Part shown: positions 1-9,388 of the stretch, piece after piece
Numbering within the stretch: the first letter of the stretch is position 1
Layout: every line of letters begins with the position of its first letter
Source of the DNA: Lumbricus rubellus
Lineage: Eukaryota; Annelida; Clitellata; Crassiclitellata; Lumbricidae
Assembly: GCA_945859605.1 (NCBI GenBank)
Contig: OX243821.1
Span: forward strand, 2,639,376 to 2,703,375
Direction of reading: 5' to 3'
Length of the DNA: 64,000 nt
Program-made: the position numbers and the translations under genes
Notes under the pieces: generated by a model
Seen by the model: the letters and a program-made list of their open reading frames with translations, nothing else
Told to the model about the DNA's origin: nothing
Databases searched by the model: none

Positions 1-191
1 ACATCATGAGGAGTGACACCATAGTACGAGATATCATCGAAGGAAGAATGGAGGGGGGAAAGAAAAGATGAAGACCAAGAACAATGCTACTGGATTGGAT
101 GATGACAAAGGACGGTTACAGAGGGCTAAAGATGGATGCACAGAACAGATATGCGTGGCGTCATTGGACATATGAACCTGCAGAGAACTAA
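1..191 (+). pseudogene. LINE reverse-transcriptase C-terminus, broken
   Basis: Reading from base 3 gives a frame ending at the TAA at 189-191. It resembles the C-terminal tail of the 'craniofacial development protein 2-like' LINE family: an RxRPRTMxLDW block, then [17 protein letters not shown] before the stop. A TGA at 66-68 replaces the first arginine of the conserved RGRPR motif, so the copy is dead. The rest of the element lies upstream of the window. Family assignment rests on recognised motif order (GRPRT, W-L-D, DR-W), not on an alignment. Confidence 0.65.
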
Positions 192-780
192 AGAAGAAAT
201 AAAACAATTGACAATTTCAATTGACAGTAATATTTATTTCTAATATATCTACCATAATAATGGTGTTTAGAAGTTAAATGGATACGAGAAAATCCATTCG
301 CATTCGCCATTATAGTGGTAGAGCTTGAATTACAGCATTCTTTTAACATGGATTATGTTAGGCAGACAGTACTTTCGCATTCTATATGGGACAGCCTTGT
401 TTGCCGCAAGATGTCGTTAAACACTCAATAAAGCAACGAGTCTAAATACATAGTTAAAACACCTTTCACTAATATTGTCTAAGCTAATAAGATCATTCTT
501 CCATTCCCAAATTGTAATTGGCATTTGGTAAAACAAGAAAACGAAAATGATCTGAGAGACGCGAAGGAATATCGTGATACGTGAAGAATCGTCGGCACAA
601 GGTGACAAGGTGAACATAATTTATCTCTATTATAACTTCTAAAGTTGCAGCCGCCACCACAAAATATTATTATTAATTAACCCTTTGAACCAGCCAGGCC
701 TCTGTTGTCATAGACCCTGGTCAAATCAGACCCATCATTCGTACAATCGAGATTGGACTGTCTGAATATTAGGCCAACTC
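192..780 (+). repeat. Family A tail, core box and family F fragment
   Basis: No gene seen. A family A 3' tail lies at 392-432 (TTTGCCGCAAGATGTCGTT then ACTCAATAAA), a variant core box at 457-470 and a family F fragment at about 697-735. The stretch 470-690 has a homologue at 7140-7300 and, inverted, at 36540-36720, so it belongs to the dispersed mosaic. Confidence 0.6.
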
Positions 781-1135
781 TCGCAGCCTATAATTATGAA
801 CGGCTTTGTTTGCCACAAGATGTCGTTAAACACTCAGTGATGGAGCAAATGCAAAGACAGAATTATTTAAACACCTTTAAATAGCCTTCCTCGTACTTTT
901 AAATACCTCCGTCAACGCATGGTTCATCAGTATAATTGTCAATAGTTACTTTTACAATCATCCCTATCATTATTTGAGTGCTAATACAGAGAACACAGTC
1001 ACCATAACCACCACCATCATTCAATGTCCAAATGGTTGCCCTAGGAAAACCTAAAAGCATATGACGTACAGCAACAAAATCATTAATAGCCATAATGTCG
1101 CGTAAACAGACAAACATACATTCACAGCAATAGTC
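781..1135 (+). repeat. Family A tail plus core box
   Basis: A family A tail at 801-840 is followed by the core box at 868-884, the usual spacing of about 40 bp between the AATAAA-like end and the box. The remainder is degenerate family B body. Open frames here on the minus strand are unsupported. Confidence 0.55.
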
Positions 1136-1420
1136 AACCTGAAGGAACAGAGTATGACATTCAACATTTGATGATTATGACGACGACGATGATTTTGATT
1201 ATAAAATTCTGCATGACGACTAAAAAACCGTCGAAACGATGAGAATATGTTCGAAATTACCCTGCTGATTACCCGGATAGACGTCACATACATCGCACGT
1301 GACGCATCATAAGAATACGATCTCTGATTGTCTGAGATGTTTCGGCTTCATATCCCTTCGATAGGTTTTACTGAATAGGTCAATCACATTTGTCATTCTG
1401 GGCCTGAATTTGACCATTTG
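1136..1420 (-). repeat. Dispersed block shared with 14.1 kb and 33.5 kb
   Basis: This stretch recurs inverted at 33480-33680 and in part at 14085-14225. Shared words include ATGAAGCCGAA, AATCACAGATCGTATTCTT, GACGTCTATCCGGGTAATC and TCGACGGTTTTTAGT (read on the minus strand here). It has no coding potential that I recognise and is probably part of a non-autonomous element or the 5' extension of family A. Confidence 0.55.
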
Positions 1421-1729
1421 TATGCTAAAAGTGCCCCATTAACGATTTTATTCTGCAAAGATTTTCTGGGGATGGACTAAACATGCCCAACCCGGGTCGT
1501 TAGACTCGTTACTCTATTTTGCTTAGGCCCCTTCGGCACCCTGGCCCGCAACCTGCTAAAAAAATTGTGAAACGCCACTGTAAAGATTTCACGCTCAGAA
1601 AAAAAATCTGAAATAAACATAAGAACCGTTTTGCACTTACAACACCTTTAAGTAAAGTTTTTAAGGCTTTATATAAGTATAAGTCTTCGTCGCACATTTG
1701 GTGCATTATATTCTCATGCAACCATAAGT
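1421..1729 (+). repeat. Family A 5' block with core box
   Basis: This is the 5' part of family A: ATTAACGATTTAATTCTGC-like start, GATTTTCTGGGGA, TTAGGCCCCTTCGGCACCC, GCCCGCAACCTGCT, then TGTAAAGATTTCAC and a core-box variant at about 1643-1656. It is interrupted by the SINE that follows. Confidence 0.65.
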
Positions 1730-1966
1730 GGGACGCGGTGGTGTAGTGGTGGCGTCATTGCCTTGAAGCCGGAAGGTTCGAGGTTCGAATCCACCCTCAA
1801 CCGCGTAGGGACCCTGGGCAAGTCCTTCACTCACAATTATTGCTCAGCGCTTCGGCGTGAAACTCCGATGCAGTGTCCGCTCTGCATTCGGGAGCGCCTC
1901 TGAGTAGATAGAGAGCTTGAAGGGGCGCTATAACAAGTGCACATACATACATACATACATACAAGT
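1730..1966 (+). repeat. Family C tRNA-derived SINE, full length
   Basis: The head carries pol III boxes: A box GTGGTGTAGTGGTGGCG and B box GGTTCGAATCC. The body is CTTGGGCAAGTCCTTCACT, CAGCGCTTCGGCGTGAAAC, GGGAGCGCCTCTGAGTAG and AGGGGCGCTATAACAAG, and the 3' end is a (CATA)n simple repeat. The tail word GGCGCTATA resembles L2-type LINE 3' ends, which suggests L2-like machinery mobilised it (inference). It sits inside a family A copy. Confidence 0.8.
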
Positions 1967-2390
1967 TAAATCTAACAGTTGATATTGGCATATTCGTCGT
2001 TCTTATCTGGGCTTGGACCAAAGTTTTACTAAACATTGTTTTTAGTCCAGGCCTAAATTTTTCTATGATAAAACCTGCATATCCTAGAACGTTACCCTAT
2101 TAAGATCCTTCGGCACCCTGGCCCGCCACCTGCTGAAAAAATAGTGCCACTGAAGCGCAATCGTAAAGATATCACACACAAAAATGAAATCTGAATAAAG
2201 TGTATTATCCGCTTTTAGCACTTAGAACACCTTTAACTATAATTTTCAACGCTATATATAAACCAGTCGGTTTCGAACAATTGTTTGATTGTGCGTTCTA
2301 TACAAAACTGTCCTAAGCTAAATCTCGTATGAACGGCCTTGTGTGACGCAAGATGACTTTTTTTCAATATTCCACAACATAATAAATGCT
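1967..2390 (+). repeat. Family A copy, nearly complete
   Basis: Family A resumes after the SINE. A second 5' block starts near 2087 (TTCGGCACCCTGGCCCGCC), with a core-box variant at 2224-2238 and a mutated tail at 2333-2355 (GTGTGACGCAAGATGAC). No ORF is supported. Confidence 0.6.
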
Positions 2391-2680
2391 GTGGTCAGCT
2401 CAAGACATTTTTTTCATTTGAGTTGACTACAACCATCAGAATCAGGCCTACTCTTTTTGATAAAGCTGCCACCATCGACACTAATCATTTATGAGGCTCC
2501 ATTATATAATTACGAAGATCCGTTCGATGACGCTGAATAACCGAATGACCTGAGTCTCAAGGACCAAATTCACAGTAACCATATCAGAGGATCGAACCCA
2601 AGATCTCCATGTTACAAGGCAGATGGTCTAAACAATGGGCAACCATAATTATACCACAATCATCGGAGGCAACATACATT
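2391..2680 (-). repeat. Family B tRNA-Thr-like SINE
   Basis: On the minus strand about 2586-2660 folds as a tRNA-like head. A D-arm-like GCCCATTGTTTAGACC is followed by CTGCCTTGTAACATGGAG, which resembles a tRNA-Thr(UGU) anticodon arm, and a perfect B box GGTTCGATCC. The SINE body runs leftwards through ACCTTGAGACTC and the signature AATCATTTATGAAGCTCC (here 2484-2503, + strand, slightly mutated). No acceptor stem pairs, so it is not a functional tRNA gene. Confidence 0.65.
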
Positions 2681-2990
2681 AAGGCATACAACTGTTTAGA
2701 GACATCAATGACGATCGATGCCTTCTACACAATGTATCTCGCCGCATGCTTCTGTAGGTCTTCTCCACATCAACCCAAAATGTCATCCGTCCACTCTCGA
2801 TGCGGCCCACCTCCCTATGTCGCTAAGCACTCAGTAAAGACAAATTGAGAAAAACAGTATTATCCAATGAGCAACCACATCAATAGAGTCAGGCAGGCAA
2901 ATAGACCGACGGAAGGCTAAAGTGGGTGATGCTTAGAGTTGCATCTGTAATCGTTTAACACTATAAAAAGAACGGATATAAAAAAAATTA
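2681..2990 (-). pseudogene. LINE RT C-terminal fragment, degenerate
   Basis: The minus strand of 2700-2806 encodes W-T-D-D-I followed, after frame disruptions, by E-D-L-Q-K and A-A-R-Y-I-V. This matches the C-terminal tail seen at 11166-11270, 24228-24330 and 36030-36110. It is a relic too short to carry function. The right part is family B/A mosaic. Confidence 0.5.
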
Positions 2991-3330
2991 TTTAGACACC
3001 TTTAAATATTTTTCATCAGGCTAATAAATTCTTCGGTCGACTCACGGTGCATGTATGATGAAATCGGTCATTGAAGCAATAGTCACTATTACTACTAAAG
3101 CTGCCACCATCAACTATCACCACTAATCATTTATGAAGCTCCTCTATATAATAACGAAGCTCCGCTCGATGGCGCTGAATAACTGAATGACTTGAGTCTC
3201 AAGGTTCCAATACACAGTAACCACCTCAGAGGATCGAACCCAGACTCTCGATGTTAAAAGGCAAACGCTCTATCCAATGAGCAACCACATCAATAGAGAC
3301 AGCACTCTAGAATGCACACACCTCTCTAGA
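2991..3330 (-). repeat. Core box and family B SINE, well preserved
   Basis: A core box (TTTAGACACCTTTAAATA) lies at 2991-3008 on the + strand. Family B follows on the minus strand, with its tRNA-like head at about 3225-3295: D-arm-like GCTCATTGGATAGAGC and B box GGTTCGATCC. This is one of the cleanest heads in the window. Confidence 0.65.
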
Positions 3331-3389
3331 TACTGAGGACAAGCGTAATTCAGAATCAGAATGACGTGCAAGTCGTTCAAAAAGACACA

Positions 3390-3390
<1 letters not shown>

Positions 3391-3450
<60 letters not shown>

Positions 3451-3628
3451 GGTGGTGGTGGTGGTGGTGGTGGTGGTGGTGGTGGTGGTGGTGGTGGTGG
3501 TGGTGGTGGTGGTGGTGGTGGTGGTGGTGGTGGTGGTGGTGGTGGTGGTGGTGGTGGTGGTGGTGGTGGTGGTGGTGGTGGTGGTGGTGGTGGTGGTGGT
3601 GGTGGTGGTGGTGGTGGTGGTATTGGTG
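3391..3628. repeat. TTG/TGG compound microsatellite
   Basis: About 15 TTG units are followed by about 60 TGG units, nearly uninterrupted, ending at GGTATTGGTGGC. Every frame gives long single-residue runs on both strands, so the open frames here are artefacts of repeat composition. The long pure tract implies recent expansion. Confidence 0.95.
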
Positions 3629-3960
3629 GCAATGATGATGCATATTTTATTTTTTTTAAACATAGCCTATTTTTGAGAGGTTGCAAATTTGTAGCTGACA
3701 ATTTTAAAACACTCATGGACATAATTGTTGTTGTTATTATCTGGTCTTGGGTCAACATTGTTATCGCGCACATTTTGTCAGTTCAGATTGAATTTTACGC
3801 GTTTGGTGCTAAACGTGGACCATTAACGATTTAATTCTGCAAAGATATTCGGGCGGGCTAATCCAGCCCCCCCCCCCATCGCTACCCCATTTTACGGATG
3901 TCCCTTCGGCACCCTAGCCCGCAATCTGCAGAAAAATATTGCCACTGGAACACCATTTGT
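3629..3960 (+). repeat. Family A 5' block interrupted by a SINE
   Basis: Family A begins near 3740 and runs through ATTAACGATTTAATTCTGC, CGGGCTAATCCAGCCC, CATCGCTACCCCATTTTAC and ATATTGCCACTGGAACACC. It is cut at 3960 by the inserted family C SINE and resumes at 4163. Confidence 0.65.
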
Positions 3961-4162
3961 GGGGCGCGGTGGTGTAGTGGTGGCGTCGTTGCCTTGGAGT
4001 CAGAAGGTTTGAATCCACCTCGCCGCGTAAGGATCATTGAGCAAGTCCTTCACTCACAATTGCTCAGCGCTTCGGCGTGAAATTCCAATGCAGTGTCCGC
4101 TCTGCATTTGGGAGCGCCTCTGAGTAGAGAGAGCTTGAAGGGGCGCTATAACACATAAAAAA
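3961..4162 (+). repeat. Family C SINE inserted into family A
   Basis: It starts with the perfect family C 5' end and carries the A box, B-box remnant (GGTTTGAATCC), CAATTGCTCAGCGCTTCGG and GGGGCGCTATAAC, ending in an A-rich tail. The flanks CACCATTTG and CATTACAGAGATTTCAC join into the normal family A sequence (CGCCATTGTAAAGATTTCA), so the insertion site is clear. CATT appears on both sides as a short target duplication. Confidence 0.8.
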
Positions 4163-4690
4163 ACATTACAGAGATTTCACAATCATTATATAAAATTTGA
4201 ACAAAGTAAGATAGCAACTCTTGGTCTTAACCACCTTTAAATAACTTTTTTATTGGTTAATATAAGTAAGTCACATTCAGTGTATTATGTTTTGATATCA
4301 TTTATGGGCCTAATCTCGCAGACGATATTGAACTGTCTTGTTTGCCGCAAGACGGTGTTAAACACTCAATAAAAGACCACACGAAAAGACAGAATTAGAC
4401 ACCTTTAAAACAATGCTTTCCATCCTTTTAAATACTTCAGTCAACTCATCTTCAACAATTATTTTAACAGCGTGTTTTAGTCTCAATATAATTATACTGC
4501 TAAGGCTGCTAACACCCCACCACAATTAGTCATTAAATTTTATTAACATTCCCTGTATAATTACGAAGCTCCCATCGATGACAGAGAATAACTGAATAAA
4601 ATGACTTGAATCTGACGGTCTAAATACACAGCAAACATCCCAGAAGATCGAACCGACGACCAGAAACGTTGTTCATTGGAGTTACGTAAA
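4163..4690 (+). repeat. Family A remainder, tail, two core boxes, family B relic
   Basis: Family A continues with core box 4231-4243, tail 4331-4374 (TTTGCCGCAAGACGGTGTT then CACTCAATAAAA) and second core box 4397-4410. A degraded family B (minus strand) fills 4500-4690. The pair of boxes flanking the tail about 165 bp apart is a recurrent arrangement. Confidence 0.6.
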
Positions 4691-5084
4691 TCAATCAATC
4701 AATTTTCGTTTAATCAACACTTCAGGCTGGCAGAACGCAGCATGTTACATCAGTCGTTTCAAACCCTTCCAATTTGTGATTTATGTTCTTGTCAATTATT
4801 TCAGTTGCATAACAGTTAAAGTACACTGTCACTGGTTGCGGTCTGTCAACCGGATTGCTTCAATAAAAAAAATAAACGCATTTTGATGTTCAGAAAAGCG
4901 CTAATTTATAATGGACGAATTTGTTCAATAGGCATTTAACGCAACTTTTATGTTTACGCGTTGGGGGTTTTACCTACGATTAATATCGAAAAAAAAATGA
5001 AGCCGACAAAAAATTAGATGAATGTTCTAGAATAGATTGTGGCGAGAACTTAGAGAAAGAAGTCATGGAATTTATGAACAAAAA
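4691..5084. other. Unassigned AT-rich stretch
   Basis: I see no gene, inverted repeat or match to the other families in this stretch. It is AT-rich with short A runs. Confidence 0.4.
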
Positions 5085-5445
5085 AAAGTTGTCTCATGCT
5101 AGAATATATTGCGTAATTACACAACGTTTTAAAGGTGTATCGAAGAACTACAATATTATTCGGCTCGAGTTCCGTTCCTTAATATATTTTACGTTAAAAA
5201 CAAATTAAAGGTGTTTTAAAAGACTCGAGAGAGACTCTTCGAAGCAAATCTAATCTAATCGAAACAAGTCAATTGCTTCGTTAGCGTGTGGTGGATAACA
5301 CGCTGGCATGGAGAACGAGCGGAACCGAATTCGAGGACTGTTGGGCGGTCGTGCATTTTAAACTGCTATTAGCACCGTGTATTGCAGGCTGTCTGTTTAG
5401 TTAGTAGTTAAGATGGATGTTAATTATAAGACTGCTGCATAACTT
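5085..5445 (-). repeat. Family D block, inverted, with tRNA-like segment
   Basis: It matches the inverse of 16990-17300 and 24620-24890: CAAATCTAATCTAATCGA, a reversed core box at about 5205-5220, GGATAACACGCTGGCATGG and GCACCGTGTATTGCAGGCTG. The + strand segment about 5289-5350 is tRNA-like, with a B-box-like AATTCGAGGAC. It is a relic SINE head, not a tRNA gene. Confidence 0.6.
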
Positions 5446-5575
5446 CTTATTATTATAATTATCGTGATCATTATTGTTATTGTTAGTGCCAATGTTAGTG
5501 TCAGTGTTATCGGGATCGTTATCGTTATCGTTATCGTCGTCATCGTCATCATCTTCATTATCATCATCAACATTA
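5446..5575 (-). repeat. Degenerate GAT array, LINE 3' end
   Basis: TTATCGTCGTCATCG-like interrupted trinucleotides are flanked by AGTGCCAATGTTAGTGTCAG. Read on the minus strand this is the same flank (CACTGACACTAACACTAAC) that accompanies the GAT arrays at 16.8, 24.4 and 36.1 kb. It is the unexpanded version of that locus type. Confidence 0.6.
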
Positions 5576-5650
5576 TTTAGACACCTTTAAATAAATAATT
5601 CCAATGTTTTAAATAGTTTCGTCAACGTGGCTAATTATAGATAGATCATC
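5576..5650 (+). repeat. Core box segment
   Basis: TTTAGACACCTTTAAATAA lies directly after the GAT relic and leads into TTTTAAATAGTTTCGTCAAC, the usual downstream context of the box. Confidence 0.6.
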
Positions 5651-5836
5651 ACCTATATTTTGACGGAGCTGCGATCGAAACATAGACTATTGAAGAAGGT
5701 GCAAAAAAGGGGACTGCGATACTTCGGACACCTGATGAGGGCGGATAACATAACGAGTCTATCGACACTGCTAATACATGGACGATGCGAGGGAACCAGA
5801 GCACGGGGAATACCAATGATGGAATACAGAGTGGCA
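5651..5836 (+). pseudogene. LINE RT C-terminal fragment
   Basis: The frame from 5660 encodes LLKKVQKRGLRYFGHLMR, then a small gap and EGTRARGIP. This is the 'kRrLryfGHvmR ... G-RGRP' region near the C-terminus of endonuclease/RT LINEs. The terminal proline-rich motif is altered and the frame runs into a family A tail (GTCGTTAAACACTGAATAA), so this is a truncated relic. The same motif (LRYFGHVMRQ) appears in the fragment at 12002-12508. Confidence 0.65.
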
Positions 5837-6040
5837 TCCAAGGTCGTTAAACACTGAATAAAAGAACAGATGTAAAAACCATATTTGGACCCCTTTAAAT
5901 AATTTTATAACAGATATTAAATGTTTTCGTCGACTTACGGCTCACCAATGTCATGGTTGTTCTTTATCAGAACCATAAACTAAAGCCTACACTACTGCTA
6001 ATTCTGCCGTTGTCAAAGCATATTCTAATTCCTCTCTTAA
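5837..6040 (+). repeat. Family A tail end, core box, flank
   Basis: GTCGTTAAACACTGAATAAAAG is shortened to the last part of a family A tail, followed by the box variant GGACCCCTTTAAATAA at about 5885-5901. No gene. Confidence 0.5.
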
Positions 6041-6135
6041 GGGAAGTTAAAGCTATCCTGGGGGATGAAATAATCTATCCTCCGGATGGACTATACCGTC
6101 ATAGACTATTCGGGGGATTAAATCATTCCATCAAT
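6041..6135. repeat. Foldback element centred on a CCGG palindrome, copy 1
   Basis: Arms TTAAAGCTATCCTGGGGG, GATGAAATAATC and CCTCCGGATGGACTATACC face their reverse complements in degraded form. Related copies are at 38608-38690, 40700-40780 and 56302-56388. The best one has CTATACCGGTATAG at its centre. Confidence 0.6.
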
Positions 6136-6375
6136 ATTTGTGAAAAATGCGTTTATTTAAAAAATTTACGGTGGTATCAAAATTTGAAGTGACTCTAATA
6201 ATTATTGTTTTAAGTGTCCTAAGCAATGTTCATAGCATGGCAACTTGCGTTTATTTAGTGATGATTCTAAGTGTTCTCGAGTGTTCTAGATGTTCTAAGT
6301 GCTCTAAAACCAAATGAAGCAAACTTATCTTATCTATAGTAGGCCTAAACATACCTGTTAGCGTCATCGTCCAAA
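6136..6375. other. Unassigned stretch
   Basis: It contains loosely repeated GTGTTCTAGATGTTCTAAG-type words near 6265-6305. I do not recognise a family or gene. Confidence 0.35.
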
Positions 6376-6770
6376 ACAAAGCAGATGGAAGCTAATTTGC
6401 AAAAATAAATACACACGAGAGCGCCTTCTAAAGCGTCTTTTAAAACTTTTCTTCATATGGGAAGGGGTACGATTAACACGGGTGATACTCTAGTTTATGA
6501 CACCGTCACTGTCACCACTCATCATTTATGAAGCTCCACCATATAATTACGAAGCATCACATGATCGCGCTGAAGGACTTGAATCTTAAAGGCATTATAC
6601 GTCATTAAATAGTAACAACTTCAGAGAATCGAATCTGTGTTCGCCATGTTACAAGACAGATACTGGAACCAATCATCATAGGCAACAAATTCCCATAATC
6701 AATAGAGACAACGGCGTAGAAAGCACATGAAAGATACCGAGGACAAGAGCAATTGGAACTCAGGAATCTG
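6376..6770 (-). repeat. Family B SINE
   Basis: The body motif AATCATTTATGAAGCTCC-like (6519-6538, + strand) and tRNA-like remnant (about 6610-6710) mark a minus-strand family B copy. The preceding GGTACGATTAACACGGGTGA and following AGCACATGAAAGATACCGAG match inverted copies near 14480-14800 and 34100-34400. Confidence 0.55.
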
Positions 6771-7270
6771 AACGACGTGTAATCATTAGCGATTTAATTC
6801 TGCACAGATTTTCTGTGGCTAATCCAGCCCTCCCCATCGCTACCAGCCTACCACATTTCACTAAGGTCACATCAGCAGCCTGTTGAAAAATATTGCCACT
6901 TGAGCGCCATTGTAAAGATTTCAAACCAATCGTTTTTAATCTTCAAAATGAAATCTAAACCAAACGTAATAGCGGCTCTGGACATAAAGAACCTTCAAAT
7001 AGCTTTTTCAACGGCGTATATAATTGGCAGCATTGTCCAACCGGTGGATTATTTGGAATACGGACTATCGCAGCCTATAATTATGGACGGCCTTGTTTGC
7101 CGCAAGATGTCGTTAAACACTCAATAAAGCAACAAATGTAAATAAATAGTTAGACACCTTTAACTAATATTGTGTAAGCTATTAAATTCTTTCTTCAAGT
7201 CACAATTTATCATTGGTAACATTTTATTATCTCATTTACAACATCTAAAGATCCAGCCGCCACTACCTAT
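6771..7270 (+). repeat. Family A copy with tail and core box
   Basis: The 5' block has GATTTTCTGTGGCTAATCC, GCCACTTGAGCGCCATTGT and ATGAAATCTAAACC. A box-like ACCTTCAAATAGC sits near 6991, the perfect tail TTTGCCGCAAGATGTCGTT at 7095-7113 and the box TTAGACACCTTTAACTAA at about 7143-7160. The apparent 75-aa frame is not coding. Confidence 0.65.
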
Positions 7271-7380
7271 TTATTGCTATTATTAATTAACCCTTTGAAC
7301 CCCCCCGGCCGGTTAACCGGCCTGCCCAATAGGTGTATATACTAGAAAGACCATCTACCATCATTTCCGGCGAGCGCGTA
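7271..7380. repeat. GC-rich insertion with 16-bp perfect palindrome
   Basis: GGCCGGTTAACCGGCC at 7307-7322 is its own reverse complement and lies within a short GC-rich segment between AT-rich family flanks. The left junction TTAACCCTTTGAAC also occurs at 679 and inverted near 36550, without the palindrome. Confidence 0.6.
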
Positions 7381-7690
7381 AGCCGGTTTCACGAAATTTA
7401 AACACCTTTAAATACATTTCCACATGCTATTATATACCTCCATCAGCTCACGGTTCATTAGTATTATTGCATTTAGTTGTACTACAACCATCACTATAAT
7501 TACTTCAGTGCTAATCCTACCAACACTAAACATTTATGAAGCGCCGCCATCCAATGACGAAACTAGATGGCGATGAGTACCTAACTGAAGAACTCGAGCA
7601 TCAAGGTCCCAATACACCACAACAATCTCAGATAATTAATCGAACCCACAGTCTCCATGTTGCATAGACTTTAACCAATAGGGCGGATCC
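7381..7690 (-). repeat. Core box and family B SINE
   Basis: The box AAACACCTTTAAATACAT lies at about 7399-7416 (+). Family B follows on the minus strand with ACATTTATGAAGCGCC and a worn tRNA-like head ending near 7680. Confidence 0.55.
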
Positions 7691-7800
7691 AGGGGCAATT
7701 CAGCCATGCTCCCCCCCATTCAGAAATGTGCAAAGAGCATGCTCCACCGCTCATTAGGTTTCAAGAAGCTTTCAATGTATTCAGCAGAAAAAGGTGATGG
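7691..7800. mobile_element. Short fragment resembling a DNA-transposon end
   Basis: GGGCGGATCCAGGGGC resembles terminal sequences of small non-autonomous elements common in invertebrate genomes (recall, not tested). No partner inverted repeat is visible, so this is tentative. Confidence 0.25.
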
Positions 7801-8261
7801 AGAAAAACTATCATATGACTAAAAATGATTTAATTCTTCCAAGATGTTATGGGGATGGGCTAAATCTACCCATACCGGATCGCTACCCTATTTTGTTTAG
7901 GCTCCCTTGGCACCCTAGGCCGCAATCTGCTAAAAATTTATTGCCACTGAAACGCCATTGTAAAGATTTCACACCGCAAAAATGAAATCTGAAGTAAGCA
8001 TAATAGCCATTTTGCACTTAGAACACCTTTAAGTAAAATTCTTAACGGTCTATGTAATTTGGTCAGCTTCGTACAATTGGTGGATCATTATACACTAAGG
8101 CTTAAGCTAAATCTCAGAGTCGATATTAACGGCCTTGTGTGCCGCAAGATGTCGTTAAACTCTCAAAAAAACCAAGGACATCTTAGACACCTCTAAGTTA
8201 TATTCCAAAAGCTTTTAAATTCATGGGTCAACTCGCAACTTTGATTCAACTTGATTACCGG
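7801..8261 (+). repeat. Family A copy with tail and core boxes
   Basis: The order is complete: ATTTAATTCTTCCAAGATG, CCGGATCGCTACCC, GCACCCTAGGCCGCAATCTG, GCCATTGTAAAGATTTCAC, box AACACCTTTAAGTAAAA (about 8022), tail GTGTGCCGCAAGATGTCGTT (8136-8155) and box GACACCTCTAAGTTAT (about 8186). No coding. Confidence 0.65.
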
Positions 8262-8750
8262 CCTAGTAACTTGCTCATAACGGCCTCAGTTGTCAAAGAC
8301 CATGGTCAAATCGGATCAATCCAACTTATAACTGTAATATGCTGAACAAATGCTTCAGAGGATAACAGCCTTTGTTGTCATAGACCCTGGTCAAATCGGA
8401 TCAATCCAACTTATAACTGTAATATGTAGAACAAATGCTTCAGAGGATAACAGCCTTTGTTGTCATAGACCCTGGTCAAATCGGATCAATCCAACTTATA
8501 ACTGTAATATGTTGAACAAATGCTTCAGAGGATAACAGCCTTTGTTGTCATAGACCCTGGTCAAATCGGATCCATCCAACTTATAACTGTAATATGCTGA
8601 ACAAATGTTTCAGAGGATAACAGCCTTTGTTGTCATAGACCCTGGTCAAATCAGATCCATCCAACTTATAGCTGTAATATGCTGAACAAATGTTTCAGAG
8701 GATAACTGTACAGCCTTTGTTGTCATAGATCCTGGTCAAATCAGGATCCT
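8262..8750 (+). repeat. 85-bp tandem array built from a family F unit
   Basis: Copies of TTCAGAGGATAACAGCC, GTCATAGACCCTGGTCAAAT and TCCAACTTATAACTGTAATA recur every 85 bp: the GCTTCAGAGG/GTTTCAGAGG word starts at about 8352, 8437, 8522, 8607 and 8692. A diverged half copy leads the array at 8280. Near-identical units imply recent local amplification of a retroposon tail. Confidence 0.9.
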
Positions 8751-9095
8751 CCTCCCACTTACAACTTTTTTTCAGTCTAGTTGACTTCAACTCTAATGCT
8801 GCCACTGTTACGGTGAAACCATCACCACAAATCATTTATGAAGCTCCATTATATAACTACGAAGCTCCACTCCCCTGCATCTGCCCCTCGTTATAAGGCG
8901 GCTTGAGGTGGATTCGAACCTACAACCGTCGACTTATAAAGGACGAATGCGCTCAATATAACACCACGTTTAATATAACACCACGTTTAATGTCCCTCTT
9001 TGTGATCGTCCATGCTCGGCCCACACTGGTTCGCTGAGCAAGGCTGCCACCTTTTTGTAATCCGGTTATGAATTATTTTGACTGTTTTCATGTTT
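8751..9095 (-). repeat. Family B body and a second tRNA-like head
   Basis: AATCATTTATGAAGCTCC at about 8835-8853 identifies family B. On the minus strand 8895-8965 is a different tRNA-like head: GGTTGTAGGTTCGAATCC followed by ACCTCAAGCCGCC, near family C and 55055-55075. Confidence 0.5.
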
Positions 9096-9388
9096 AAAGT
9101 TCACCCTAAAAATTTAATTTCTTAAAGATTTTCTGGGTACGGGCTAATCTAACCCCTCCCGGATCGTTACCCCATTTTGAGTAGGCTCCTTCGGCACCTC
9201 GCCCCTCAACCTACTGAATATATAGCCATTGAAACGCCAATGTTAAGATTTCACATGCAGAAAAATCTGATGTAAGCGTTATTATAGCTGTGGATTTAAA
9301 ACACCTTTGAATATTATTTTGAACGATATATTTAAGTAAGTGCTTTTGACAAACGGTGAATCCCAGCAAAATCCGACTGTGTTGTTCT
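9096..9388 (+). repeat. Family A 5' block
   Basis: ATTTTCTGGGTACGGGCTAATC, CTCCCGGATCGTTACCCC, CCTTCGGCACCTCGCCC, GCCATTGAAACGCC and box AACACCTTTGAATATT (about 9299) follow the family A order. The copy ends at the target duplication of the next element. Confidence 0.6.

Noticed and set aside
3270..3834. Overlapping open frames of 88-167 codons on both strands
   Set aside because: They are produced entirely by the TTG/TGG array; residues are single-amino-acid runs in every frame.
5953..6192. 79-codon plus-strand frame
   Set aside because: It crosses the foldback palindrome and family A flank, with no conservation in the other copies.
8262..8750. Possible CRISPR-like direct repeats
   Set aside because: Units are contiguous 85-bp tandem copies without unique spacers, in a eukaryotic context.
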